A stretch of 64,000 nt of DNA, from assembly GCA_013398955.1 (NCBI GenBank), contig VWPU01002055.1:1-64000 (forward strand), written 5' to 3'. This document shows, in pieces, positions 25,101 through 36,746 of this stretch. The notes beneath the pieces are model-generated. The model worked only from the letters and a program-made list of their open reading frames with translations, was not told the DNA's origin and ran no database searches. How positions within the stretch are numbered: position 1 is the first letter of the stretch; every line of letters begins with the position of its first letter. The translations under genes and the position numbers were made by a program. This DNA is from Callaeas wilsoni (Eukaryota > Chordata > Aves > Passeriformes > Callaeidae).

Positions 25101-27092
25101 GAGAAGCAATAACTTGAAAGATTAAGTGCACCATTTTATGCCAACTACAGAGAAATAAATGAAATTAAATCTGTGCTGTGTAAGCTATGGCACATAAAAG
25201 TATGACCAATCAATTTATGGAGAATTTTCTATACATTGTTACATTTTGTGACCATTTTCTACCCTCTGTATGCAATAAGAATTTCCATTTCCTCATAAAT
25301 TACTCTCCTTTCAGTTTCTCCTTTGAGATTCAAAAAGCAGTTATTGACAAAAAGTTTAAAAACTCCAGTAAATATTTTTTCTTATTTTTTCCTGTTTCTC
25401 TGTTGTTTTTTTTCTATTTTAAGCTTGAATAGCCATTAAATAAAAGTAACATCCATTCAATATCCATAAGAAATGAAAAAGTAAGCTATGTTCTCAATTA
25501 TAAGCAACATTAATTTGTCTACATGTGTGTCAAGTGCTTTCACAGACCTCGTCACAGAGGAACTTTTACATTTTCATATGTAAGGTACCTCATTTCCTGT
25601 GTTCAAGTATTTATATAAAGGAATGGGGTTCACGTATGAGGAAACGTGAAAAATGCAAAGTGCATTCAAGCTAATTTAATGTTTCCTCTAGCTTAAAAGG
25701 TGTCATTATTGAATCTTATTTTTCTGAAGTAATTGCATCCAATTAAAAAATTTCCTCCAGTTTATGTCTATTATCAATAAGATAAAAGATATAAATAAGG
25801 TTGAAAGCATTTAGGAAAGATTTTTTTCTGTTGTTCTATGTTTCTCCTTGATAATATTTTACATTCTTTCATAACTAATATTTCCTGTCAAAAGTAGCTT
25901 CCATTATTCAAGAGAACTTCAAAAAAAAAGAAGTTGGTGTACAGAAAGTAATATCAATGATGTAGAAAACAAGGCATTAAGAATTTTAGTCCTTTTCTCA
26001 GTAGAACCATCTTCTAGTGCTTGAATGAACTAGCCAGTTAATTCTGTAATACTGTAATCTGTTTCCCTGGTGGAAATGCCTATTTTTGAGTTTGTATCCA
26101 CCTGAAGACATCAGCAACATCTCCATTTGACGAAGTCCTAACACACTGTTGGTTTAGTTAAATTTCAATTTTCCTTTCTGCCATGGACTTCATTGTCGAT
26201 GGCCAGTTATTTAATTCAATAAAGCAAGCCTAAGTCATATAGTCTGTATACTTTGTTTGTAAAGGACTTTGCATAGTAAATGAAAAGGTTTTATTATTTG
26301 CACTCCCTTCAGCAGAGAAAATGTTCAAGTTAAATAATGCAATTAAAGGTGAGAAGAGAGTAATTTTCTACATACACTCTCTGGTGATTTTATCAGTAGG
26401 AGTCCTAAACCTTTAAACATTTTCACAGTAGCAATCTGTTCATTTATCACTCGGAGGTTTTATTTTAGCAGTCATTACAACCTTCTTCAACACACTTCTT
26501 CTAAATGTCATGGGCCTATAGGAGGCCTGACATATACCTAAGATACCAATTCTTAATTCTAACGACTTTAACAAACAGTAGTTACATTGTTTGAAGCCAG
26601 TGGGGTTCCACAGGGTTTTGTTTAGCGTTTTAGCCTGTGATGTCCTGGCTAAGCAATGTGTATTATTTTTCTTCCAATATAAAATTCACAGCTTTCACTG
26701 AAAACAAAGAAAATACAAATCAGAATGTAAGTTACATCTGCTGTCAATACCTAATTCAACATATTATATAAACTGTTCAAATATAAAATTATTATTTACT
26801 GATACCCAGATACAAGTCCTATCGGAGGATCATTATCTGCAGTAGCTTATCTACATCATTAGACTGATGTTGGAGGCTGAAAATCTGATTTCCATTGCAA
26901 ATACACACAAGTTACAGAGCAACTGTGAAAAGTTTTCCATTACAAATTTAGATAACTATTATACCAAAAAACCTTCAGATGCAAGCAAATAATTTCCTTA
27001 TCATTCTGTCATTTATGACTTCTAATTCTAGAAGGCTTCTTATTTAAGTTCTAAAAACAATTTTTTTGGCTTCGAGTTTTTGTGGTGTTTTG
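22144..27092. other. Unique AT-rich DNA, possible conserved stretch near 22.65-22.96 kb
   Basis: No exon was recognised. The interval about 22,650-22,960 is more evenly composed and carries a PBX/MEIS-like CTGTCAAT context and TAATTA-like words, which may mark a distal regulatory element. A 9-bp hairpin lies at 24,109-24,130. Open frames up to 110 codons (for example - 23,121-23,453) have no known domain. Confidence 0.5.
24109..24130. other. Perfect 9-bp inverted repeat with 4-base loop
   Basis: ATCTTGGCT (24,109-24,117), loop TATG and AGCCAAGAT (24,122-24,130) form an exact stem. It is not followed by a T run like those that end bacterial or Pol III transcripts. The function is unknown. Confidence 0.75.
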
Positions 27093-27114
27093 TTTTTTTT
27101 TTTTTTTTTTTTTT
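27093..27114. repeat. Poly-T tract, 22 bases
   Basis: An uninterrupted thymine run after a TG-rich lead-in. No retrocopy was recognised on the minus strand beside it. Confidence 0.95.
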
Positions 27115-27540
27115 AAATTAGGACAGTTGGATTTCTGCACTGGAGAAAGCAGAGAATTTCAACAAACAACACTCTCTAAAATGACTTCAGATAATTAGCC
27201 CTGTTATCTATGACAATTCTGGTATAGCAAGTACTAAAATACATGACAGAATAAATATGAATAATAAATCCCTGGAACAAAAGTCTAGACCTTAAAAAGT
27301 CTAAGCAGGTAACCATTAAAGGAAGGGTTCACGGAAGTGCAATGGATTTGAAAAAACCTCAAGTTACCAGACAAGAGAGAAAGATAATTTCCAAAAATAC
27401 CTTATTAATTCTATAAAGCAATCTTGAATTTTAGATTAAGTTAGTTATACATTTGTACTTCTGTATTAAAATGCTATATGTTTGAGAAGGGAAAAAAAGA
27501 GTGAATTTCATGAACAGCGAGAAATTGGGAGGCTGGTTTC

Positions 27541-27564
27541 TACTACTACTACTATTACTACTAA
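27541..27564. repeat. Imperfect (TAC)n microsatellite
   Basis: Eight trinucleotide units with one or two changes. Read in the + frame starting at 27,501 they produce the leucine string of a spurious 73-codon open frame, which otherwise has no protein-like features. Confidence 0.85.
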
Positions 27565-29595
27565 TTATAGTAGCCAAATACATAATTTTGCATATTGTAT
27601 TTGAAAATCTTAATAATTTAAAGAAGTATTGTATATCTGTATGGATTTCCGTTGAAAACAGAGTTTTTCAGCATCAGTCAGAAAAGAAAATGACCAGAGA
27701 GGCCTATGAAGATACTTCCTAAAGAGCAATTTAGATATCCTCTGAAATGTCTTGAGTTGATTTATGTAATTCTGTTGCTGTATAAAATGGGTGGAAAAAG
27801 TGAAAATACACTTTAAGCAAAGTATCAAAAGGAGGAAACGCACACTGGGAAATTCAAGACTACAATGTGAGTTTTTGGTTTCAATACAAAACATGAGATT
27901 TAATTCAGAATTATTATTTTGAAGAAATGTCTTCATTTCTAGTTTCCTTTAAAGCATAGAGAAATTGAAATGAGTTGGACATAAATAATCTATTTTTTTC
28001 TTCTGAATAAATTGTCAATATCCTTTTAGGATCCTAAATGCTAAGCTTTGGATGTCCATTTACCCATATTAAATATCCACATGTAAAACCCTACAGTTTT
28101 ATTCTTGAAATGAACCCACATTCTGGTTAAATCATGTTCTTGTCCCTATTCCCTTCCATATTGTGTTACTTCATCTTAAGAGATTACAGCTAGTCCTGCC
28201 ATGACTCTTAAAACACAATTCAAAATCCTCTCCGTGTTTTACAGACATTATTCTGAAAAAAAAATTGACACCACTTATATTAAGCAAACACTGAAAAGCT
28301 CTTTACAATGAAGCTTTTTTTTTTTTAAATTTAGAAGAAATTAAAATTCCTCCTAGATAGCTGAAAGGCTTTCTCAATTGTGGCACACAAAGTAGGATGC
28401 TTTTTCTACATGTCTTTAAGGATAGGATAGCATAGTGGTAGCTAAAGGGCTACAAATTTTCTCCTTTTCATTCAACATTCTACTTTTCCTGCAAGGAATT
28501 CAACATGAAATCAAGATGGTAAGAATTTTTTTTTCCCTTTTGCAAGTTCATGCTTAAGAACTACAGGGAAAGAAGCCTCACACAAACTATGCAAAATTTC
28601 TGATTTCAAGCACATCAAAGCCAAAAAGGAAACAAGCAAAGTATGCTTTACTTAGTCCACCATTACAGAACACTTACAACACTTTAATCCATTTATTTAA
28701 ATCTTCCAATAACACTCAATATTCAAGTTGTATATTTAAAGTAAAAATTCTAAGGTTATAGCACATGATATAAAACCTCAAAATGCACACAGAATGCTTA
28801 CTTATTAGTGATTTCTAAATAAGGGCTTGTGACTTTAAAGAGAGTAAATAAAATAAAAAGGGATTTTATCTTGCAGTAATACATATTAATGTATTATTAT
28901 ATATATATCTTGATGTAATACATATTTAATGAAACATTTTAAAAAATATTGTGTCATTTCATATTAAAACTGGGGCAATAGCTATTTCTGTATCAATTTA
29001 TCAAGCCTCTTTTACTAATTTGTCTTATAAAAATATTTTGAATTCAACAGAGTTAGAGATGCATTCCAGCTAGTAATGATTCTGGCTCTGCACACGTCTG
29101 AGTTTGGATTTTGCTTATGCTGTGATGTTTTCCTTGCACGGTAACCATGTTAATGAGTCTTCAGTTAGACGAAAGGTATGTTTGCAACATACCCCTTCAC
29201 TGCTTTCTGGTGATGGTGTATTGCATTTAAGTTATTGATACACACACATTAAAGCCAAAAGCACTAAACGTGTGCACCAGTTTTAGTACATATTGAAGAA
29301 TTTCGACAACTAAGAAGAGGTACATCCAGTATATTGTAGAAATTAAATTCTTGATTAAATATATATTGAAAACTTAATATAAGACAGACAATTTTCAGGA
29401 AGCCCTTTTGGTGGGTTTGTAGTTGAAAAACACAAAGAAAGGGACAGTTCACAACTTTGGTATAATCAAAACCTCTAAACAGACTGTTAAACAGTTACCG
29501 TCATTTTTTAAAAAAATTTAGCCTACAGACCATAACCCCATAATTCAGATTTCAGCTTTGGATGGCTGACACTCCAAGGAAAATGAGAGCTTTAT

Positions 29596-29632
29596 TATAC
29601 ATATATATATAGATATAGATATATATATATAC
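29596..29632. repeat. AT/GATATA microsatellite
   Basis: Two AT dinucleotide runs are joined by AGATATAGAT. The tract is low-complexity and likely to vary in length. Confidence 0.9.
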
Positions 29633-30447
29633 AATTATTATTGAGGCATCACTTGCTTATTCTGTACCTTTTCATTATGTTCTACAAACACCACTGGTTC
29701 AATTAAAAACAGTGCAGTCTCCCTCTGGGCTCCCCCATTTCTGCTCCCCTTCAACTGCTCTAAGCACCACAGATAGCTTTAAAGCTCATTGCAGAAGTAA
29801 GAGGAAGATACTTCAAGTTAGCTGACTGATTCTTGCTAACATAGCAGGCAAGAGCCAGGAAGGAAAAAAACAAAAGGGGAAGAAATCTTCCTTCTTGACC
29901 TGTGATCCAGCTGCCATGTCAGTGCAAAATATTGCAGAATGCAAGATCCGCCCGAGTTCTGAGCTCATGGGGAGCCTGGGGGTCATGCCATTCAGGGAAG
30001 ATTGATCTCCCAGGGTCATCCAACCCCCACGACTCAGATGGATGTGGAAGCTGAGAGGTCTTCCCTGTCAGAGTAACAGTGTGATGAGTTTGTAAGTGAA
30101 ATCTTGCAATTATGAGAGGAAACTGCTGCTTCTCAGGTGAAGGAAGGTTTCAGAACTAAATGCTATATGTGAAGCAGGACTATATATCTTAGTGCTCCCA
30201 CTGAGCTCAGCAAGCTCTTGCTTCAGTTTAGCTGTAGTTATTTATATGGCCATTTTTTCCCCAGTTTTTCTTTCACTTCGAGCACCGCATATAGAGAAAA
30301 AAATTAAACATTGGGCACCTATCTTGTATTTTCCTTCTATAAGAAAGGAAAATTAGTTTCTTAGACTAGTTAATATTGCTTTAATCTGCAAACACTTGTT
30401 TGGAGTCAACACAAGCTAAGGGCAACACATGCAAGCCTGTTCTCAAA

Positions 30448-30495
30448 GCAGAGGTGAAAGAATGATTCAAAAGTTATAACCTCCTTCACCTCTGC
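30448..30495. other. Perfect 11-bp inverted repeat with 26-base spacer
   Basis: GCAGAGGTGAA (30,448-30,458) and its exact reverse complement TTCACCTCTGC (30,485-30,495) flank a 26-base loop. It is followed within 35-105 bases by five CpG dinucleotides. The arms are not simple-sequence DNA, so chance formation is less likely than for AT palindromes. It could be a regulatory inverted repeat or the stem of a structured RNA. Confidence 0.75.
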
Positions 30496-33279
30496 ATTTT
30501 AGACTCAGGTAGTTGTCTTGGAAACCACGCATTTAGACTGCGCTAATAAACATTACGGGTAGGTGACGCATCTACCCTCTCCACACGCCAAGGCCTCTAG
30601 AGAAGATTTGTAAGTGCCTCGGAGACTGTTTTGCACAATCATGGTACTTCTTCCAATGGAAGCTTCAGTGCTGAGGACTATTAAGGACAAGATCGTTCTT
30701 TCCTTCCTGTTATCAGGTCATAAACAGGTGAGACTTTTAAGAGGGCTTAACGAAATTTGTATATCAGGATACGTCATACCTTCAAAGATACGTATAAACA
30801 TAGATATACAACAATTAAATATCTTGGTAATGTCTATATTATGCTTCTATTGTAATTTCTCAATGGCTGGCTCTACAGCCCAGTGCAGTGAATGATTCCA
30901 TTTTGCTTTTTTGATCTCTATGTTGAGCCTGTATTAATGAATCCTATTTTACGCTTTTGGTGCCTTCATTTTGATGTGACTTCCTTCCTGAACTAAAAGC
31001 ACGCAAATTGATCTAAGTTGCTCTGATGAAGAGCAGTCATGAGTCAAACTTTCAGCCATGAGTGAGACTGTGAGTATACTCTGAGTAAACCCATCAAAGT
31101 TTTCCTGTTATAAAATAAGTAACATACTTGTGTGTATAACGCTTTTATGTATTCCAGGTTTCATACTGCACAGTCAGTGAGGCTAAATGTTGGCTGTGCA
31201 TGGAGACAAATACTAAATTAATGTCTATAAATTATCTTACACCAAAATTTACCAGAAAAAAAATTATTAAAGTATTAGCAAAATTAGGAGTGCTTTCCCT
31301 TAGCACGAAATTCTTCTGAACACCAATTTCTTGGTAGAAGTAGCAAAGGAAGTGAGGTCAGAAACATTTTGTCATCTGTTACTTCCACTGTCTGAGGCGA
31401 AGGACGACAAATATTTTGTCACAGTTATAGCTGAAGCTAAAACAATATATTTCAATGATATTATTCATAGGTTTTTATTTGTTTGATACTTGATTATGGC
31501 AAGCTATAACACTTAAGAAAACTGTCATATTTTTTCAGAAGATTAATAATGCTTTGCTTTCTCACAAACACCTCTCCTTGATCTACCTGTCACCTTCATT
31601 TTTGCAAAAACAGAAGTAAATAAAGATGCTTGTGTTTGAGGAGAAATACTGAAAATATGAACTGAATATACCCTAGAGACTCAGAAACAGGAAGGAAAAG
31701 AAAATAAATACTCCTCCAAATAAACACGTATTGCTTTTATAGAATGTAATTATTTTTGAGGGAATCATGGATTCCTTACAGGGCAATGCAATAAAAACAA
31801 AAAAGAATATAATAATAAAATTATTATTATATACAATATCTATTCACCTTATAATATGAGCTGTGAAAAATGGCATGTTTTCTCTCTTCAGTTACATTAA
31901 TAGTTGCTTTGAAGTTATTCTGTGGTCTAAATGAACCATGTGAGTACATATGACATAAAATATATGGAAGACTTAGAAAAATATGAAACATTTTCCAGTA
32001 ATGAACATAATTAAAGAGATATTTTTTTTTTTAAAACTGATGCATTTAAATGAGGAGGATAGGAAATATATTTTAGAAGAAAATCTACTGTCTAAATATA
32101 ATTTATTTTTCTAGACTATAGAGGCTTTGAATACATGTCTACCTAAGCATTTCAGTATTACACTACAGGACAGGTAGATGCTAGACATATGAGAAAATTT
32201 TAGTATTGGAGTTAATTTCCCCTCATAGCTTCCTACTTTTCATTTCAATTGCTTGTAGGAGTGAAACACAGGGCTCTTCCTGCATGGACATATTCCATTT
32301 CTTTTCTAAGACAGTAATTTTCTTTAACAGACAAAAAACAAATCAAGCAAAAAGTTTAAAGTATGCAAAAGAACTTTAAAGCTAGAGTCTTTATTGGTAA
32401 ATTTAATTTTGGTATCTGAAAATGCAGATGTGTTTTTAAACTGCCCTTTTACTCTCTAAAAGACGTCAAATAACTTACTCCAAAATCAAGAAAACGCCAT
32501 GAAAGTTCTACAGCAACAGATCTTACTATGTCAGTAACAGAATGAATGGCAAAGTAGCATATAAGTAGCATAGAAGTAGTACATAACATTCATAGCCATG
32601 AGAGCTGCTCTGATCTTGAGCCATTCTTATCAAGCATTCTAGAACAAAGAAAGTTAAAAAAAAATAGCCTGTAGTGACTAGTAAGGATATAATTGTTTCT
32701 CAGGACCAGTCACATTATGATTTAAATTCTTAATCTTTTGTGAAGAAAGACAACCCTTTGAAAGAAAATGTTATTTTATGAATGATTCTTTAATATTTTA
32801 TGTGCAAATTCCTCCATACACATTTAAAAAAATAAATGTTCTTCTTCTACCAAATTTTCTTTTGCTTCACTAATCCACCTATCTAAATACCCATCTACAA
32901 AAGGGGTTGAAAGAGGATTTCATTTCTTTTTTTCATGGCTGGTCATTGGCATCCTCTGACTCATAAAGACAGGTCTTCTTTCTTTTCTTTCTTTATAATT
33001 CCAAACCAGAAGGCTTATAACAAGTTCTAACAGAAATTTCTTTGTCACTTTCTTTGTAACATTGCACTGCACAATACCATACTCCTGTGCAAAACATTAT
33101 GACAACAGTGTAAAAAAAGAAATAATAAATGTTCCCTATATTGCTTGCTATCCAAATTCTGATATGAAAGCATTACAATTTACCTTCCCTTAAAAAACAT
33201 TCTGTTTAAAACCAAGACTCCAACAGAATTTCTGTTATCCCATGGCTGTTAAACCAGGACATCCTGCCTACTGAAAAAC

Positions 33280-33296
33280 TTCTCACACCGTGAGAA
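33280..33296. other. Perfect 7-bp inverted repeat near the CpG island
   Basis: TTCTCAC (33,280-33,286), ACC, GTGAGAA (33,290-33,296). It is short enough to arise by chance and is recorded because it lies about 170 bases from the CpG island. Confidence 0.6.
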
Positions 33297-33415
33297 TCAG
33301 ATCCAGCATTTGGAACATTTACATGCTGATTTCTCAGGAAACAAACAAACAAATTAATTAATTAATTTAAAAATTCTGCTACCATCACTATTTCTAGAAG
33401 TGAAGACCTACTAAC

Positions 33416-33424
33416 ACTTTTACC
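33416..33424 (-). other. Candidate splice donor, minus strand
   Basis: Read on the minus strand, the exon side ends GAG at 33,424 and the intron would begin GTAAAAGTG at 33,423. This agrees well with the vertebrate donor consensus. It lies where a minus-strand first exon leaving the CpG island would end. An 87-codon minus-strand frame (33,683 down to 33,420) stops exactly at the TAA inside this donor, so splicing would remove its stop. The protein is not recognised, and a noncoding transcript is equally possible. Confidence 0.3.
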
Positions 33425-33469
33425 TCGATGGTAAGGGGGGTGTTAAGGAAAACTCCCAGTCTGACCATT

Positions 33470-33990
33470 CAGGAGGCTCTCCGTCAGCCCGGCTCCCAAC
33501 ACCAGAGACTTGCAGGGCTGGGGCCGATCCCCCTGCACAGCGGCGGCCCCGCTGACCCGAGGGGGTCCCGCTTGCCTCCCCGCACACCCCACACTCAGCC
33601 AGGGCAGCTTTTGTCACCGCATCCACCCCAGGTTTCCCAGGGCCGAGGCTCAGATGTCTCCTTCCATAAAGCCATTTGCTCACGGCGCGGTAGCGCAGGA
33701 ACAGCCCGAGCCGGTGCCTCCGAGGAGGGACCCCGAACGAGGGATGCCCTGGGTTTTAAACCTTCCCGGTCCAAGGGCGCCGAGGTGCCGCTGTCCCTGC
33801 CGAGCCCTGGGCTCCTGCCGTGTCTGCCAGCGCCCACCCGGCCGCGCCGCAGGTCCCCGGGCCTTTGTGGTGCGAGGGGCCGGCAGCTCCCGGCCTCTCG
33901 TCTCCGGCTCTCGGCACCCAGGGCTCAGCAGCCTGAGCTGCAGCTGCAGCCCCACACACCCGCACCCATCGAGTCCTCAACACAGGAAAC
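33470..33990. promoter_or_regulatory. CpG island, candidate promoter or first exon
   Basis: About 520 bases are strongly GC-rich, and a hand count gives about 40 CpG dinucleotides, while the surrounding kilobases have very few. This is the only such interval in the window. Several overlapping frames cross it (the longest is 222 codons, + 33,428-34,096, rich in Pro, Arg, Ser and Gly). Their composition follows from GC richness, and none shows a known domain. Unmethylated CpG islands usually mark vertebrate promoters, so a promoter or first exon of an unseen gene or lncRNA is the leading reading. A minus-strand splice donor sits at its left edge. A CpG-rich repeat or an orphan island is the alternative. 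Confidence 0.7.
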
Positions 33991-34099
33991 CCGAGAGGGC
34001 TGCGACTGCTTAGCCTTTTTTAAAGAAATGGTCCAAGGAGAGAGGATATGTGCTAAGAGACTGCATAACCTTGTCCTGAAGACTTGCTCTGTGTGAGAA

Positions 34100-36604
34100 G
34101 TCCTAGTTTTCAAATATGTTGATCTTCGCTGCCTGATTTGAAGGGATAATATTGGAAGAAAAAAACAATTCCACTTCTAATAAATAACTTAGATTGGGAG
34201 TTTGCATGGTAACATATGTTTAGTTTAGAAAAACGTCAGCGTATCACTGTACTAATCATCCCCTGTAAATTCAGTACAGATGAATGCACACGTGTATTAC
34301 CAGTTACTAAAAACATCCTGAACTATGCTGAGATTTAGACTCACTCCATATCATTCACACTTTATATAATATTATTGGTATAGTTTAAGTTGCTGTCATG
34401 ACATTTCACTGCAGCTACAATCCTAACATACATACTTAGAGCAGACTGAACTACATAGTTTTGAAAAGGGCCTGAAAATTTTTGGTGGAAAATCAAAAAA
34501 CCAGTTCTTTCACTAACATCACTCAAATGGTCCACATGGAACTAGAATGCTCTATCAGAAGTGCTGTAGGAGTACTTTCTGACAGAAAACCATTGCAGTT
34601 AAACAAGGAGAAGTCAGACTTGTGGCACAATGAAAGAAAGGAAGCAGTAAGCAAATGGAGAAGGCAACAGTGAAGGCGGGAGGGTAATAGAAGGACCAGA
34701 AAAAATGAATGGAGAGATAAGCCAACAGGGAAGCCACCACATATCAAGAAGAATGAAAACAAAACTATGTGAAAGAATTAAAAAAGCAAAAGAAGCCAAA
34801 GGGAAATAAAAAAAAAAAGTGTTAACAAGTGTTAATTAGGAATAAGAAACATGAAAAGATTATCACAGAAAAACATGAGAGGCAATATGAGAAACAGAAG
34901 ATGAAGAAACATGGCCTTGGGCTCAATGCTATTAATTTAATTACTAGTGATCTGCCAGTCTCTGACTTTTCTGCTACAAGGCTGTTCCTGCTCATTGCAG
35001 ACTCTCACAGAGCAATGTTAGCTTTCAATGAGTCTCTAGGCTTTTTGACTGTAGGACTGCAGTTCCTGGGGTTTGGTATTGCACAATTGCTCAGAATAAA
35101 TTGTGCTTTACTACACTTAAAAATATCTGTTTGGGGAATAAACAGATTAAGAAAATGACCCAAACCCACAACTTCTTCTATATAGCAATACTCTTCTTTT
35201 TTTCCACAAGGCAGTCTACCAAATTTTATAACAATAGTTTTTTCAAAATTTATTCAAGACCACTGCTTGCAATAGTTACCCTAAGTGCTTCTTCAAAGAA
35301 TGCATTCTTTCTATATCTCAAGTAATAATTACTGGAAATTCTTCAAATCAATTTGCAAAACCTCAGGCTAAATGTTCCCACTAAAATGATAGAGAATGCA
35401 GGTTTAATTTGGAGCCTGTTAAATGAGACTGCAACAGTTTAAAAGATAGCTAAATACAGTGTTACACATCACTGTAGTTCATTTCAGCTGGAGTACCAGT
35501 TATTCATATTCTATTACTCATAATTTCAAGCAAGTGGAGGGAAAGATTCATTGACCTTGAACAACCTCAAATATATTTGGTCTATAAACTTTGATATATC
35601 CTTCCTTCTGACTGCAATACCTTTTTCAATGCGCAAGTTCTTTTCTAAGAATAAAAAAAAAATGACCATTTCATCAAGCTTTTGAAACTACTGAGATTGA
35701 ACCTTTAACTGAAAAAAGTTCACTACAGTGCACGGTGACTAGTATTAATTACTAATTTTATGCAAAATGACATGGCGAATTAATTAGCGATGAGCTATTT
35801 TGGTGGATATATGCCAAACCTCAGATTGTTTTGGGCAGAAGTAGCATGGCATTAAATATTCAACATGCTATGGGATGTTCTGGTTACACTGGTCAATCAT
35901 TAATTTCCTTTGATCCCTAGAAAGTAATTTTTGTTGCACTCAGCTGTAACTGATTGAGAACAGCTTTTTTATTCAGGCTCCTAATGTACTTTTCCCCAGT
36001 TGCTTTCCTCTGATTGAAACTGTTTGTACTTACACACTTTATCACACAGCACAGGACCATTGCTTTTCTGTGAATATATACTAATAGTCATTTAATATTA
36101 CATGTTATTATGATTTGCATTTATAGTGTTATTCTAAAAGAAATACTAGAACTATAGCAACAACAAATATTTGAAATGATTGATGGAAATCGGGGAAAAT
36201 CACAGATGTGCAAAATATTTCTTTTCATCTGTAATAAGTAAGAGCAATACCAATATGTTACACTCTAAGCAGAAATAGCAATTAAAAGCAGACTTCTTTG
36301 CTTCAGTCAGGATATTGTAAGCATTCATTTTGTGTACATTTGTACTACCACACTATTGCTATAACATTAATTATTACCATAGTATTGATTTGTTTCTAAA
36401 TCTGGGGAATATATTTTCTTTAAAGTAGTCCTCAAACCTGCTCTCACTAGATTTCTAGAAGGAGAAAATGTGCCTTACAGCTTTTTTTTTTTCCTTATTT
36501 AAAAATTCTGTTATAATGAAAACCAAACTATGTTTCAAAACGGTCTAATAATTTAGTTAAATCTCTAAAAGCAAACAAGCATTTGAGTGTTAAACTTAAA
36601 TATA
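34100..36604. other. Unique DNA with a conserved-element-like stretch
   Basis: No exon was recognised. A purine-rich part at about 34,600-34,920 gives Lys/Glu/Arg-rich frames on + and Phe/Leu/Ser-rich frames on -, which are not protein-like. The stretch about 35,740-36,130 contains a near-palindromic homeodomain site (35,775-35,788) and an exact octamer ATTTGCAT (36,113-36,120). Confidence 0.5.
35740..36130. promoter_or_regulatory. Candidate distal enhancer / conserved noncoding element
   Basis: The sequence is mixed and non-repetitive, with intact transcription-factor words. GCGAATTAATTAGC at 35,775-35,788 holds a TAATTA homeodomain core in near-palindromic context. ATTTGCAT at 36,113-36,120 is a perfect POU octamer. 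No open frame spans it. The call rests on appearance alone, since conservation could not be measured. Confidence 0.3.
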
Positions 36605-36746
36605 AAATCACAAAATCTTGGAGACTGGAAGGGCAGAATCTGGAGATCACCTAGACCAACACCCTTGCTCAAAGTATGGTCAGCTAAAGCAGGTGCACAG
36701 GGCTCTGCATAGCAATGTTTCGAGTATCTCCAAAGCTGGATACTCT
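36605..36746 (-). mobile_element. CR1 LINE 3' tail fragment
   Basis: The sequence reads as the reverse complement of a CR1 3' end: CACAAAATC, then GGAGATCACCTAGACCAAC, a GCTCAA...GGTCA block, and GAGTATCTCCAAAGCTGGA. In order these match the familiar 3' untranslated region of avian CR1 elements, with many substitutions. Only about 140 bases remain, as is usual for 5'-truncated CR1 copies. Confidence 0.8.

Larger units (their letters stand above)
27565..33420. other. Unique AT-rich DNA with microsatellites and hairpins
   Basis: AT dinucleotide tracts lie at about 28,896-28,908 and 29,596-29,632. A 12-base word, GTAATACATATT, is repeated at 28,876 and 28,915. An AT-only inverted repeat with 12-bp arms lies at 31,807-31,832. 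The patch about 30,440-30,620 is unusual for its hairpin and CpG cluster and is listed separately. No coding exon was recognised. Confidence 0.5.

Noticed and set aside
26599..26616. SGVPQG coding match resembling a LINE reverse-transcriptase motif
   Set aside because: Only about 18-25 bases match, with stops and no CR1 similarity on either side. This is too short to call a LINE fragment.
27501..27722. Open frame with a leucine-rich membrane-like segment
   Set aside because: The hydrophobic run comes from the (TAC)n microsatellite read out of phase, and the rest is not protein-like.
31807..31832. 12-bp-arm AT inverted repeat
   Set aside because: Made of AAT/ATT trinucleotide units, so simple sequence explains it.
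33253..33267. TTAAACCAGGACA, which reversed resembles the first bases of the avian LTR at 17,644
   Set aside because: Similarity fades after roughly 15-25 bases, with no LTR body, TATA or second end. Probably chance.
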